The notes beneath the pieces are model-generated. The model searched no databases, was not told where the DNA came from, and saw only the letters and a list, made by a program, of their open reading frames with translations. The position numbers were made by a program, and so were the translations under genes. A DNA stretch of 64,000 bases from NCBI RefSeq assembly GCF_020400825.1, contig NZ_JAINVH010000036.1, forward strand, positions 1 to 64,000. The letters run 5' to 3'. Shown here piece after piece: positions 25,759 to 34,165 of the stretch. Source of the DNA: Streptomyces sp. HPF1205. GTDB lineage: Bacteria > Actinomycetota > Actinomycetes > Streptomycetales > Streptomycetaceae. Every line of letters starts with the position of its first letter. Positions within the stretch are counted from its first letter, which is position 1.

Positions 25759-26514
25759 TCAGTGCGCGGAGGGGACGCCGACGGTCTGCTCCCGGGCGTG
25801 CCGGTCCATCTCCGCCCGGAAGGCGGCCACCAGATGCGGCTGGATCCTTCCGGTATTGCGGTCACCGCCCTCACAGACCGCTCCCCGCACGCCCACGATG
25901 TCCGTACCGATGCGGGTCAGCGGCCCGAGGTCGGCTTGCGTGACGCTGCCCGCCAGGGCCGCGAGCAGACCGGAGGCGTGGGCCAGCCGGACGAACTCGG
26001 CACAGGCGTCGGGCGAAACGTGGTCGAACAACCGCGTCCCGTCCTTGACGGCGGTGTCGAGCATGGCCGCGTCGGCGCCGGAGCGGGCGGCGATGTCGGG
26101 CACGGCGAGCGGATTGACGCAGCCGATCCGGTGCGCGTCGGCATAGCCGGAGGCAACGACGAGCGCGTCCGGGCGGTGGTCCTTCACCGCCCGGACGACC
26201 GCGCGCATGACCTCGATGCCCTGATCGGGCGTCGTGCATCCATAAAGGCCGACCTTGATGTACGTGGCCCCCGACACGACCGCGCCGAGCGCGGCCTGGG
26301 CCACCGTGCCGGGCTTGTACGGGACGTCCCCCACGGTCGCGGACACCGGCTTGTCCGCCGGGACCGCGTCGCGGATCTCCCTGATGACCCAGGGAAAGTT
26401 CGCGCCGAGAGAGCCCTCATCAGGCTTCTTGACGTCGACGATGTCGAGATGCTCCGCCGCCTTCGCACAATCGAGAGCCTCCTCGACACCGTCCGGCGAG
26501 ATGAGAAGCAACAC
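25759..26514 (-). CDS. mfnB: (5-Formylfuran-3-yl)methyl phosphate synthase-like protein
   Basis: This 251-residue TIM-barrel protein belongs to the MfnB/DUF556 family. In methanogens MfnB condenses two glyceraldehyde-3-phosphates into 4-(hydroxymethyl)-2-furancarboxaldehyde phosphate for methanofuran. The family lysines and aspartates are present and evenly offset by two from the archaeal numbering as I recall it: Asp27 and Lys29 (DIVDVKKPDEG), Lys87 (YIKVGLYG), Asp153 and Lys157 (MLDTAVKDGT). The GTG start has aaggagg 5 bases upstream. It is the first gene of a likely operon with ALDH, ADH and methyltransferase. Streptomyces does not make methanofuran, so a furan metabolite or signal is inferred. 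Confidence 0.85.
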   Translation of the reverse strand: MLLLISPDGVEEALDCAKAAEHLDIVDVKKPDEGSLGANFPWVIREIRDAVPADKPVSATVGDVPYKPGTVAQAALGAVVSGATYIKVGLYGCTTPDQGIEVMRAVVRAVKDHRPDALVVASGYADAHRIGCVNPLAVPDIAARSGADAAMLDTAVKDGTRLFDHVSPDACAEFVRLAHASGLLAALAGSVTQADLGPLTRIGTDIVGVRGAVCEGGDRNTGRIQPHLVAAFRAEMDRHAREQTVGVPSAH

Positions 26515-27050
26515 CCTGACCTCCTTCTCCGCAAGCCCACCCGGCCGAGGGACAGGGGACCGCGGATCACCTGGCTCATGTGCGGTGCATCCATCATTTC
26601 TGTCACCCTCGGGAACCGACAGGGCGCACAGAGTATTCAAGAGGTGCTCGTGCCCCACGTACAGTGCGCCGTGCATATCAAGTCAAACTCTGATACAAGC
26701 AATTATTCATCCAGTAAGGGAACAATTCAGTGCATTACCGATTTCGGCGTCTGGAGGTTTGGATCTACGTCCGACACCCGGCACACGCGAGGCAACAGGG
26801 ACAAACTCGCCGCGGCCGGTGGCGACGAGCGCCACGCCGCGCATCGGCTCGATCTCCACCGCGTAGCCGCTGGGGCACCTCCCGGACCGCTACACCCGCC
26901 GTAGGGACGGGGACGAGTCGCCAATGCCGAAAAGGAGGGCATTGTGCCGGGTCAGGTGCTGATCGCGTCCCACGACTTGTCGGATCGGGTCGCGTGTGCA
27001 CCGACTGCCGATGCGTCAACTGCGCCGCCAAAGCGGAGGTTGAAGGGAGT
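26515..27050. other. Promoter region of the furan cluster, AT-rich patch
   Basis: No gene is supported. A patch at about 26680-26750 (atacaagcaattattcatcc) is much richer in A/T than its surroundings and could hold promoters or a regulator site. I found no clear palindrome there. Confidence 0.4.
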
Positions 27051-27329
27051 TCAGTTAGCCAGCGAGCCGGCGAAGACCTGCCACGCCAGGAGTGACTTCG
27101 CCACGAGGCTGAGGACCAGGTATGCCTTTTCGCCGTATGCGTAGTCGGACCACCGGCCGACTTCGTGGTACTGGAGCCATTGGTTGAGACCGAAGCTGAA
27201 GAAGAGGACGGCCTGGACGAGAACGATCCCGTACACGAAGCCTGGGACGGTCTGGGCAGCGACGATGTTGTACGCGATCGAGATCCACGGCGTGAGGCCT
27301 ACCAGCGTCCCGAACCAGAAGGGGAGCAT
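27051..27329 (-). pseudogene. Heliorhodopsin, C-terminal fragment
   Basis: The 92-residue frame matches the end of heliorhodopsins: FWFGTLVGLTPWISIAYN (TM5), a TM6 segment, LNQWLQYHEVGRWSDYAYGE, and TM7 VLSLVAKSLLAWQVFAGSL with the retinal Schiff-base Lys. Intact proteins have seven helices and about 250 residues, so roughly 160 N-terminal residues are missing. Upstream sequence in every frame shows no trace of TM1-4. It cannot bind retinal alone in the normal way. It is a relic of a former photoreceptor gene. Confidence 0.72.
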
Positions 27330-27860
27330 AGTAGTCCTTGTCCGTCCCGGCGGGTTCATCAGTTCTGGGAATCGAGGCAGTCACGCCGCCGCCCCGCAGG
27401 AAAGTCGCCCAAGTGGCGCCCGGGAATTTGCCGTACCCGCTCATCTCCGGGACAGCCGCCGGCACCCTTCCCCACCGATCTCCCCCGGGCCGGCCGTGCC
27501 TCACCGACAGCCCGCCTCGGGCCCGACGGCCGATCTCCCCAACTCACGCCGCTCAAGCCTCGACGGCCCTGAGCTGCCTCATCCAACGACCGCCGCGGTC
27601 GCCGACAGTCAAGGAGGTAGACCAGCCGAAACCGTCGGCACCGCCATCGACGGGCGACTGCGTCTGGCGTTCACCATGGCTGCGCCGGTGGACGAAGCGA
27701 GCATGGACGGCATCGACGTCGCTGCGACGATGGGCGGCCCGGAAGCCGGAGGGCGGATGCGCATCGGCGGCGCCGAACTGGTGGAACTTCCGTTACCGAT
27801 CTTCAAAGGGTGGTGTCGGGAGGGGCTGACGGTTCTTGATCCCTGCGGTATGCCGACTTC
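27330..27860. other. No supported gene
   Basis: Open frames exist on both strands but lack recognisable motifs. The stretch from 27640 to 27860 has weak plus-strand coding bias and may be another decayed gene. Confidence 0.35.
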
Positions 27861-28022
27861 ATGAGGTATGCGCAAGGTGGCAGGCTGACCGACGAGCGGC
27901 GGGTCATCCGCGAGATGTTGAGGTTGGAGGCGGCCGAGCGGTTCGCCCAGGGCGAGGAGAGCACGGTCGTCGCGCATGACCTGCGGGTCGGCGTCCGGTC
28001 GGTACTGCGCTGGCGCAAGGCA
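27861..28022 (+). pseudogene. IS630-family transposase, N-terminal remnant
   Basis: MRYAQGGRLTDERRVIREML, the nearby AAERFAQGEES and RVGVRSVLRWRKAA match the HTH start of IS630-type transposases. After about 54 residues the similarity stops and a Fic/Doc remnant begins. The DDE domain is absent. Confidence 0.65.
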
Positions 28023-28350
28023 GCAGCACGAAGCAGCTCTCCCCGACCAGCCGCACATCAGCGACTTCTCGGCGCTCGTGGCGGCCGTGGCACGGCATCG
28101 TGTCGACCCGCCCCCCTCGGCGTCGACCCGGACCCTTCCTGGCGCGCGGCCGCGCTGCTGCACACCCTGCTGCGGCCGCTGCCTTCCCTGAACGTCCGCT
28201 TCGCGTGCGCCGTCACCATCGCTTACATGCACGCAGCGGTGAGGGCCTGGACGCCCCTACGGCGAGCTCGTCGAACTGTGCAAGGAAGTGATCGGCGGCA
28301 AGGACAACGTGTTCGGCGCCGCCGACCGGATCCGTTCCTGGCGCCTTTGA
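28015..28350 (+). pseudogene. Fic/Doc-family toxin remnant with frameshifts
   Basis: Pieces in three frames join into the C-terminal part of a streptomycete Fic/Doc toxin-like protein: HISDFSALVAAVARHRVDPP, then GVDPDPSWRAAALLHTLL and VRFACAVTIAYMHAA, then GEGLDAP, then YGELVELCKEVIGGKDNVFG ending RIRSWRL at TGA 28348. The first shift lies in the C run of cccgcccccctcgg, the others near 28234 and 28256. The N-terminus is lost at the IS630 junction. No antitoxin gene is visible upstream. Confidence 0.6.
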
Positions 28351-28404
28351 GGTTCCGCCGCTTCGACGGCTCTCAGGTGGTCTCCTTGCCGTCCGTGATG
28401 GGTG

Positions 28405-28791
28405 CTACTGCGCCCACGGCGGGGTGAAGGTGCCTTCGTCCGTCACGGCCTGGCCTCTGACGGGGAAGGCCACAACGGCCTCGAAGGGCTCTTCGGCGTC
28501 GTTGGCCAGGGAGAACATTGTTCCGGCGGGAACGAGGAGAGCGTCCCCCTTGGTCAGGGGATGCCTCTCGCCGTTCACGGTCGCGGTGGCGCGGCCCGAG
28601 GTGGCGACGAACACCTCTTCACGGGTCAGGGAGTGGGGCACGCCGGGCGTGCCCGGCTCCAGTGTGAGCCGCCGGACACTGATTTCCGTCGCTCCGCGGT
28701 TCGGCGAGGCGAGACCGCGGACGGTGAGCCCGGGCAGACCGAACCGAGGTGCCTGGGAGGCTGCAATGATGGGCGAACCCCGCAACCACAT
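28405..28791 (-). CDS. Cupin-domain protein
   Basis: This 128-residue small cupin has barrel motifs TPGVPHSLTREEVFVATSG and KGDALLVPAGTMFSLANDAE, with His and Glu positions typical of metal-binding cupins. Such proteins are enzymes or sugar/metabolite sensors, and the substrate cannot be told. No good ribosome site precedes ATG 28791, and the frame is open to 28980, so the start is uncertain. Confidence 0.7.
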   Translation of the reverse strand: MWLRGSPIIAASQAPRFGLPGLTVRGLASPNRGATEISVRRLTLEPGTPGVPHSLTREEVFVATSGRATATVNGERHPLTKGDALLVPAGTMFSLANDAEEPFEAVVAFPVRGQAVTDEGTFTPPWAQ

Positions 28792-29171
28792 CGCCGCCGC
28801 GGGGGCAGCGATGCGACCGGAACCCCCACCCCCGCAATCCGCCGGCTCCCACGGACCCGCTGCCTTTCGTGCTGACGAAGGGGGCCCAGTTTCGCCAGGA
28901 CGACAGGGACCAGGGAAGATGGAGCGGCAGGCACCGACCCTCGATGTGATCAGCCGGCGCGCGGACACTCTGATGATCACCGGTCTCGTGCCTGTGCTGC
29001 TGCCGCAGCAACCCCCGCTGAGCAGGAACGATCTACGCGATCCCGGAACTTGCTACCGCTCTGTGGTGCGGCCCGTTGACGAACCTGGAGTCGATCACGC
29101 GTACCTGCACAGCCGCATCGCCGCGGTGGCCGGCACGCTTGACGGCGCGCCGGGGCGGGTATCGCCGTGAC

Positions 29172-29564
29172 ATGCTGACTACGGCCGCGGCAAGCCCTGG
29201 CAAGATCCAAGCTTGCGTCGCGGGCTTACTGGTCTTCGGCGTTGCCGTGGCCTTCGGCTTCCGGCAGAGCAGGCGGATCATCGCTCTGCGGACGAGAGGG
29301 TGCACCGCCCCGGTGACCCGGTTTTCCGGCGTATGGGCGGAATTCCATGTTCCGGATCAAGGCGCCTTCACGTGCTACCGAGGCGACGGCCGGGGCGGAC
29401 TCGTCAGAGCGGACAAGCCGGTGATCCTCTACGACCCCAAAAACCCCAAGAACTGCGAGTTCCTGGGCCATGAGCCGGGCTGGCCGATGGCCATCGTGCT
29501 GTTCGTCCTTGCCTCGGCGGCGGCGGTCATGTGCATCGTCCTGATCGCGGCCATCACCGGCTGA
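29172..29564 (+). CDS. Small membrane protein, DUF3592-like
   Basis: This 130-residue protein has two hydrophobic helices: AGLLVFGVAVAFGF near the start and MAIVLFVLASAAAVMCIVLI near the end. Between them is a beta-rich segment with VTRFSGVWAEF and ILYDPKNPKNCEF, the pattern of DUF3592-type proteins of unknown role. ATG 29172 is preferred because the upstream extension in the same frame is Arg-rich and lacks homology-like features. Confidence 0.6.
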   Translation: MLTTAAASPGKIQACVAGLLVFGVAVAFGFRQSRRIIALRTRGCTAPVTRFSGVWAEFHVPDQGAFTCYRGDGRGGLVRADKPVILYDPKNPKNCEFLGHEPGWPMAIVLFVLASAAAVMCIVLIAAITG

Positions 29565-29960
29565 GCGGGGCAGGACACGGGCGTACAGCGGCCCTGCCGG
29601 GGCGATTCGGGTCGCTCCTTCGAAGGCGGACCAGCGCTTCTCGAAGCGCGGCACTTTTGCCCGGCCCGACCGTCCCGGGAGGGCCGACGCAGCAATTCCG
29701 CGCCATGTTCCCCGACGTTCTCCGCGCGCGCACCCAGCCCCCGCAACAAAAGGGGGCTGGGTGCGCGCGCGGAGACGGAGGGGAAGTCAGCGCTCCGGCG
29801 GGTCCCGCTTGCGGTGTGCGGGCCGGTGCCGACGACATCACTAAATCCCGAAATCATATCGAGAAAAGGCTGGACTGTTATCGAGCAAGGGTGGGAAATG
29901 GCCGCGTGCCGGGCGGTGCTGTGGTGAGGAGGCCGAGTCTTTCGTACAGCGCCCGGTCCT
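29565..29960. other. Noncoding stretch containing a long hairpin
   Basis: No gene is supported. The hairpin at 29720-29774 is the only strong feature. A less GC-rich patch near 29840-29890 holds two copies of tatcgag. Confidence 0.45.
29720..29774. terminator. Exceptionally long perfect inverted repeat
   Basis: The 23-base arm 29720-29742 (begins ctccgcgcgc, ends cagccccc) is perfectly complementary to 29752-29774, with a 9-base loop gcaacaaaa. It could terminate transcription from 29564 or from the minus strand. It is longer and cleaner than the usual streptomycete terminator. No T-run follows. Confidence 0.6.
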
Positions 29961-30160
29961 TCATACAGCCCGCGGTGGCCTCCACCGGGGCGGCCAGGAG
30001 ACATTCGCTCTCCCCAGGATGGCCACCGTGCGGGCATGGCCGGTCAACTGCAGGGCGATCTGCTGGTAGTCCCGGGGCGCGAGGTCCGGAGCCGTCCACG
30101 CCAGAACGGCAGGCCGGCCTCGATCAGCCCCGACGGGTCGTTGGCAGCGGTGCCGGTCAC
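29961..30160 (-). pseudogene. Small regulatory-locus protein, frameshifted
   Basis: A GTG start at 30160 overlaps the stop of the preceding small gene (GTGA) and reads VTGTAANDPSGLIEAGL. The sensible continuation, VLAWTAPDLAPRDYQQIALQ and then LTGHARTVA, is in another frame, so a base is missing or extra near 30098. Family is not recognised. Confidence 0.45.
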
Positions 30161-30390
30161 CGCTGCTGTTCCAGGTCGTCGCGGTGCCCGGCAGAGCCGC
30201 CGCCGGCCACTGCGGGGGCACGAGCGGGTTCGGGGTCGGGGTCGGCAACTTCTGCCTTCAGGAAGAAGCGGGCCAGGCCCCGGTCGGCGAGGGCCAGCAG
30301 GGCCGGTGAAGGAACGCCGTAGCGCCGTGCCTGCGGGCCGTGAGGATCCGGCTCGCAGGCTGATGCGGGAGCGGTCGTGGGCGTGGCCAT
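30157..30390 (-). CDS. Hypothetical small protein
   Basis: This 77-residue frame has good third-position G/C and contains YGVPSPALLALADRGLARFF followed by an acidic, Pro/Ala-rich tail. Its stop overlaps the next GTG. It follows the C-terminus of an HTH-type regulator in the same direction, so it probably belonged to a regulator plus small-protein locus. No function is recognised. Confidence 0.45.
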   Translation of the reverse strand: MATPTTAPASACEPDPHGPQARRYGVPSPALLALADRGLARFFLKAEVADPDPEPARAPAVAGGGSAGHRDDLEQQR

Positions 30391-30486
30391 GAGGTTCCGC
30401 CTTCGGTGTGGGATGTCGTCGGCGTGGTTCGACGTTGGGGATGCCCCAGGCCGCGCCTCAAGGAGATTGCGGGCAATTGCGGAAGT

Positions 30487-30680
30487 TCACTCCAGGGCGT
30501 CGATCGCCGCCCGGGTCAGGGCGCGGGCGGCGTCCCCGTACACGGCCGCCTGCGCCAGTCCGGCGAACGCCTTCGCGTGGTCGGCCACCTCGCGCGGCCG
30601 CGTCACGTTGATCTCCGCAGTCAGGGTCTCCACCACGGCCTGGACGTCGTCGTGGAGGTAGAACGCCTCCAGCCGTGCCG
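30487..30680 (-). pseudogene. C-terminal remnant of a streptomycete regulatory protein
   Basis: EAFYLHDDVQAVVETLTAEI and FAGLAQAAVYGDAARALTRA followed by AIDALE and TGA form a clean helical C-terminus. The rest of the gene is missing, replaced by the terminator and end of the phosphatase gene. By ending and context it resembles XRE-type regulators of paired Streptomyces loci; this is uncertain. Confidence 0.5.
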
Positions 30681-30701
30681 CACACCTGCCGTTTCGTCCG
30701 C

Positions 30702-30725
30702 CGCCGCGGGGCCGGCCCCGCGGCG
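30702..30725. terminator. Palindrome after the SpoIIE phosphatase gene
   Basis: gccgcggggccggccccgcggc (30703-30724 by position) is a perfect palindrome, extended by one C-G pair. It lies 3 bases after the phosphatase stop on the minus strand and fits a strong intrinsic stem without a T-run. Confidence 0.55.
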
Positions 30726-30727
30726 TC

Positions 30728-31978
30728 CTAGGCAGGGCCGTTCCACTGGCAGAACAAGACGGTGGCGTCGTCTTCGAGCCGTCCTTGGTGATAGTCCAGC
30801 AAGGCGTGGACGAGCCGGCGCAGCATCTCGGCGACGGGCAGACCGGCGGCGTGGTGGCGGATGACGAAGTCGGTGAAGCGTTCGACGCCGAACTGCTGTC
30901 CGTCACGGTCGCGGGCTTCGGTGATGCCGTCGGTGTAGAGCAGGAGACGGTCACCGGGCTCCAACTGGTCGCGGCACACCATCACCGGCAGGTCCAGGCC
31001 GGTGCCCATCGGGCCGGCCGGCGGGCAGCGCGCGGTGCTCGCCCAGCGCTCTGCGCGGATGATGATCGGCAGCAGGTGGCCGCGGTTGACCCATGTCAAC
31101 CCGCCCGTGGTCAGATCGAGATCGGCCAGGATGCCGCTGGCAAAGCGGGCATGGCCGAACTGCTCGGTGAGCGCTGCCTCGATCGCATGGCTGGCGTCGG
31201 CGACGCCGGCTCCCTGGCGGCGCTGGTTACGGTTGGTGGCCATGGCCAAACTCGCGGTCAGGCCGGATGAGGTGTCGTGGCCCATGGCGTCGAAGATCGC
31301 CAGGTGCGCGGTGTTCCCCGCCACCGCGTAGTCGAAGCCGTCGCCGGCGACCCGGTAGGCCGGCTCCATCGCCGCGCTGATCGTGACCTGCTCGTTGGCG
31401 AACGTCATCGGGGGCATCAGCGTCCACTGCATCTCCGCTGAGACCCGCATCGGCCGGGTACGGGTCAACCGGGCGTAGGAGTCGCTGTTGGCGCGTTTGG
31501 ACACCAGCAGCAGCCCCGCCATCGACGCCAGCGCCCACCCGGCCGCCGCCCGCTCCTCGCCCACTGGGGCCTCACCCTCGCCGGCCTGCCGGGCCTGCTG
31601 CAGGCACAGCACACCCAGGCGCTCGGTACCGTCCATCACCGGCACCCACACCTGCATACCGTCGCCGCTGGGCAGCAGCTGCGCGCTCTGGTAGGCCCGG
31701 CCCGCCAGCGTTGCGTCGATCCCCAGCTCCCGCCCGCCCTCGCCGGCGTTCAAGCCACCTCCGGTGACTTCCCGCAACACGTCCTGCTGCAGATCCACCA
31801 CGAACAGCCGCGCCCCGCCGAACCCCGACCGTACCGCCGCGTCCACCAGCAAGCCGGGCAGCTGCTCGAACGTCGCTTGGTGACTGGCCCGCAACAACGA
31901 CGCGAGCACGGCCTCGAACACGCCCCCGGACGGCCCGGACGACCCGGTGTGGGCACCAGACCTGTGGTCCCTTTCCAT
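30728..31978 (-). CDS. GAF plus SpoIIE-type PP2C phosphatase
   Basis: This 416-residue protein has a GAF-like sensor domain at about 25-165 (ARLFVVDLQQDVLREVTGG; LGVLCLQQARQ) and a PP2C/SpoIIE serine phosphatase domain at about 185-415. Metal-binding Asp motifs are GDGFDYAV, IFDAMGHD, LLLYTDGITEARD and LEDDATVLF. Such proteins usually dephosphorylate anti-anti-sigma factors to switch on stress sigma factors. No partner STAS or kinase gene is adjacent. The first Asp motif has GDGFD where many members have GDWYD, still with both Asp residues. Confidence 0.9.
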   Translation of the reverse strand: MERDHRSGAHTGSSGPSGGVFEAVLASLLRASHQATFEQLPGLLVDAAVRSGFGGARLFVVDLQQDVLREVTGGGLNAGEGGRELGIDATLAGRAYQSAQLLPSGDGMQVWVPVMDGTERLGVLCLQQARQAGEGEAPVGEERAAAGWALASMAGLLLVSKRANSDSYARLTRTRPMRVSAEMQWTLMPPMTFANEQVTISAAMEPAYRVAGDGFDYAVAGNTAHLAIFDAMGHDTSSGLTASLAMATNRNQRRQGAGVADASHAIEAALTEQFGHARFASGILADLDLTTGGLTWVNRGHLLPIIIRAERWASTARCPPAGPMGTGLDLPVMVCRDQLEPGDRLLLYTDGITEARDRDGQQFGVERFTDFVIRHHAAGLPVAEMLRRLVHALLDYHQGRLEDDATVLFCQWNGPA

Positions 31979-32450
31979 GAGCGTCCCCTCGGCAGGAACC
32001 GCGCCTGCCCCTCGGCGTCATCTGCCGCCGGAGACCTCGGGCCCCCGGGCCCGAAGAGATACCACCAGCGCAGCGGGCACACCCGTCCCCGCCGGAACGA
32101 CAAGGAAACAGCCCGCTCCCTTCCCAGCCTCCCCTACCCGACATTCACACGACAACCAGCCTCGCCGCGGCCGCTACGAACGCATCCCGCTCCGTGCCGA
32201 AAAGGCTCCGACCTGCCCGGCTGCGGGGGGTATCGGTGATGCGCGGTCGCTGCCGGGTCATCGCAGGGATACGGCAGGGGCCGGGGAAGTCCTCGGACAA
32301 GGCGTCCATCAGGAGCGTGTCGGCGGGCCGTCCGAGCCAGTGACAAGGCCGCACCGGCCCAACTGTTCTGGATCACGCGTGAAGAACCAGACCGCGCGGT
32401 CCTCTCCACGTCACGGCCACGCTCCCGATCCTCAACTGCCGACAACGTCG
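31979..32450. other. No supported gene
   Basis: Upstream region of the phosphatase gene. Open frames are Arg/Pro-rich shadows with no motif. Confidence 0.5.
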
Positions 32451-33161
32451 TTAGCCGAGGATGAGCGGGAGGTTTGCGGAGAGATCGTGCAGAGCAGCCT
32501 TTTCAACGTCGGTCGGCGGGCGACGTCCGGTGCCGATCAGCAACGCGTCCTTGTCGGAGAACCAGGCCGGAAACGGGGTCTCGGCGATCTTCTCCAGCAG
32601 CGTGCGAGCCGAAAGGAGGGTCTCGGCGGGCGGCTCGGCAGCCAAGGGCAGGTGTGCGATCAGGTCGAGGTGGTGCAAGGTCCATTCGAGTACGTACGCG
32701 GCTAGGTAGTCGCCGACGGTCAGCACCTTGTCCCGGGTACTGACGCGCAGGGCGGGATCGGCGAGTTCGGCGGCTCGGCTCGCGGCGGAACCCAGGTCGT
32801 CGAGGTGGAACTTGAGCCACCGCGGCCGGCCGTATGCGGCGGCCAGCCGGGGGATCAGCGCATCGAGGGGGTCCTCGCCGGTCGGTTGCTCGTCCAGGAG
32901 GTTCCAGTAGGTGACCGCGTCCGCGGTCGGTTCGGTTTCGGTGGGCGTGACCAGCGTGATCAGGACGTCCTGGGCGTCGATGGCCAGGTGGCAGACCAGG
33001 TCCCGCACAAGCCAGCCGGTGCAGCCGGACGGCCGCTCGAAGTCCTCGTCCGGTAGTTCGGCGACCGCTGTGCGCAGTGCTGTCCAAGAGAGTGAGAAGA
33101 GATCCACCACGGCACGGTAGGGCGGACTCGGAAGGGCGGACAAGCGGATTCGGACGGTCAC
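32451..33161 (-). CDS. DinB/maleylpyruvate isomerase-fold protein
   Basis: This 236-residue protein of the mycothiol-dependent maleylpyruvate isomerase N-terminal family shows the opening helix with PSGCTGWLVRDLVCHLAIDA and the later helix YVLEWTLHHLDLIAHLP. His residues are at the usual metal-binding places. The family includes thiol transferases and detoxification proteins; no substrate is indicated. GTG 33161 is chosen, while ATG 33212 would add 17 polar residues. It follows the broken serine hydrolase in the same direction. Confidence 0.8.
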   Translation of the reverse strand: MTVRIRLSALPSPPYRAVVDLFSLSWTALRTAVAELPDEDFERPSGCTGWLVRDLVCHLAIDAQDVLITLVTPTETEPTADAVTYWNLLDEQPTGEDPLDALIPRLAAAYGRPRWLKFHLDDLGSAASRAAELADPALRVSTRDKVLTVGDYLAAYVLEWTLHHLDLIAHLPLAAEPPAETLLSARTLLEKIAETPFPAWFSDKDALLIGTGRRPPTDVEKAALHDLSANLPLILG

Positions 33162-33208
33162 CTCGTGTGCCTGACCGCTCTTCCGCGACGTCTTGCCGGT
33201 TGCCCCGA

Positions 33209-34165
33209 TCAATCGCGGGGCAGCCCGTTAGCGCGGCACGGGAGGAGCGGGCGCGGAACCGTGGCGGCAGACCGCGGACCACTTCGCCGATGCGCCACGG
33301 AGCCGGCCGACAGCACCCGTCGGCCGTCGGCCGCCACCCCGCCGGCCAGCAACATCCGGCAGAAGGCCAGCCAGTCGTCGGCGGTCGAGGCCGGCCCGCC
33401 ATTGCCGAGCGGTAGCGCGGGCAGGCTGCTCCACTCGCCGTCCGGGCCGTCGGCGAGCTCCAGGCTGCCGTCGTCGCATGGCCTGTAGAAGCTGGTGAAC
33501 CGGCCCCGCTTGGCGGCCGGCACCTCGAACCCGGTGTCGACCATGCCCAGCGGCCCGAAGATCCGCTCCGCCAGGAACTGCGGCAGCGGCAGTCCGGTGA
33601 CCCGCGAAATCAGTACCCCCCGCAGGACGGAGCAGGTGTCGTACAGCCAGGCAGCGCCCGGTTGGTACAGCAGCGGGATGCGGCCGAGCGCCGCCATCCA
33701 CTCGTCGGCCGGCGGAAGATTGCTCGGCAGCCGGCCGTCCCTTTGCACCGTGAACAACTCCTGCACCGCCGGCAGTGTGAAGTCGGAAGCGAATCCGTAC
33801 CCGGCCTGGGAGGCCGGCACGTCGAATACGGTGATGGGCCGGTCGGCCGGCACCACGGCGTCCACCTGGCTCACCGGCGTGCGTACGACCACCGGCTTCC
33901 CCACCTCCGGCAGCCACATCCCGACCGGGTCGTCCAATGCGATCCTGCCCTCCTCCACGAGGATCAGCAGTGCGGCGGCGGTGACGGACTTGGTGATCGA
34001 GGCGACCCGGAAGATGGAGTCCCTCGCCATCGGGGCGCCGTCTCCGGTGTCCTGCGCGCCGACGGCGGCCACCTCGACCTGGTCACCCCGGGTCACCAGG
34101 CCAACCGCTCCCGGCAGCGTACCGGCACCGACGTGGGCTTCGAGCAAGTCGGGCAGGGTCGTCAT
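33209..34165 (-). pseudogene. Serine hydrolase (beta-lactamase class C-like), C-terminally truncated
   Basis: The penicillin-binding-protein-like catalytic motif is intact (RVASITKSVTAAA, Ser-x2-Lys), as is the second motif region (WLYDTCSVLRG; PLGMVDTGFEVP). After LLAGGVAADGRRVLSAGS the usual C-terminal part with the GWGY and GTG motifs (about 80 residues) is missing. The frame reads low-complexity sequence to 33209. TCS replaces the more usual NTS/YSN in the second motif. It is probably inactive. Confidence 0.7.

Noticed and set aside
26599..26628. ttctgtc and gacagg near the MfnB-like gene resemble the carboxylase operator half-sites.
   Set aside because: The spacing is 12-13 bases rather than 2, and the flank cctaa is missing, so it is probably chance.
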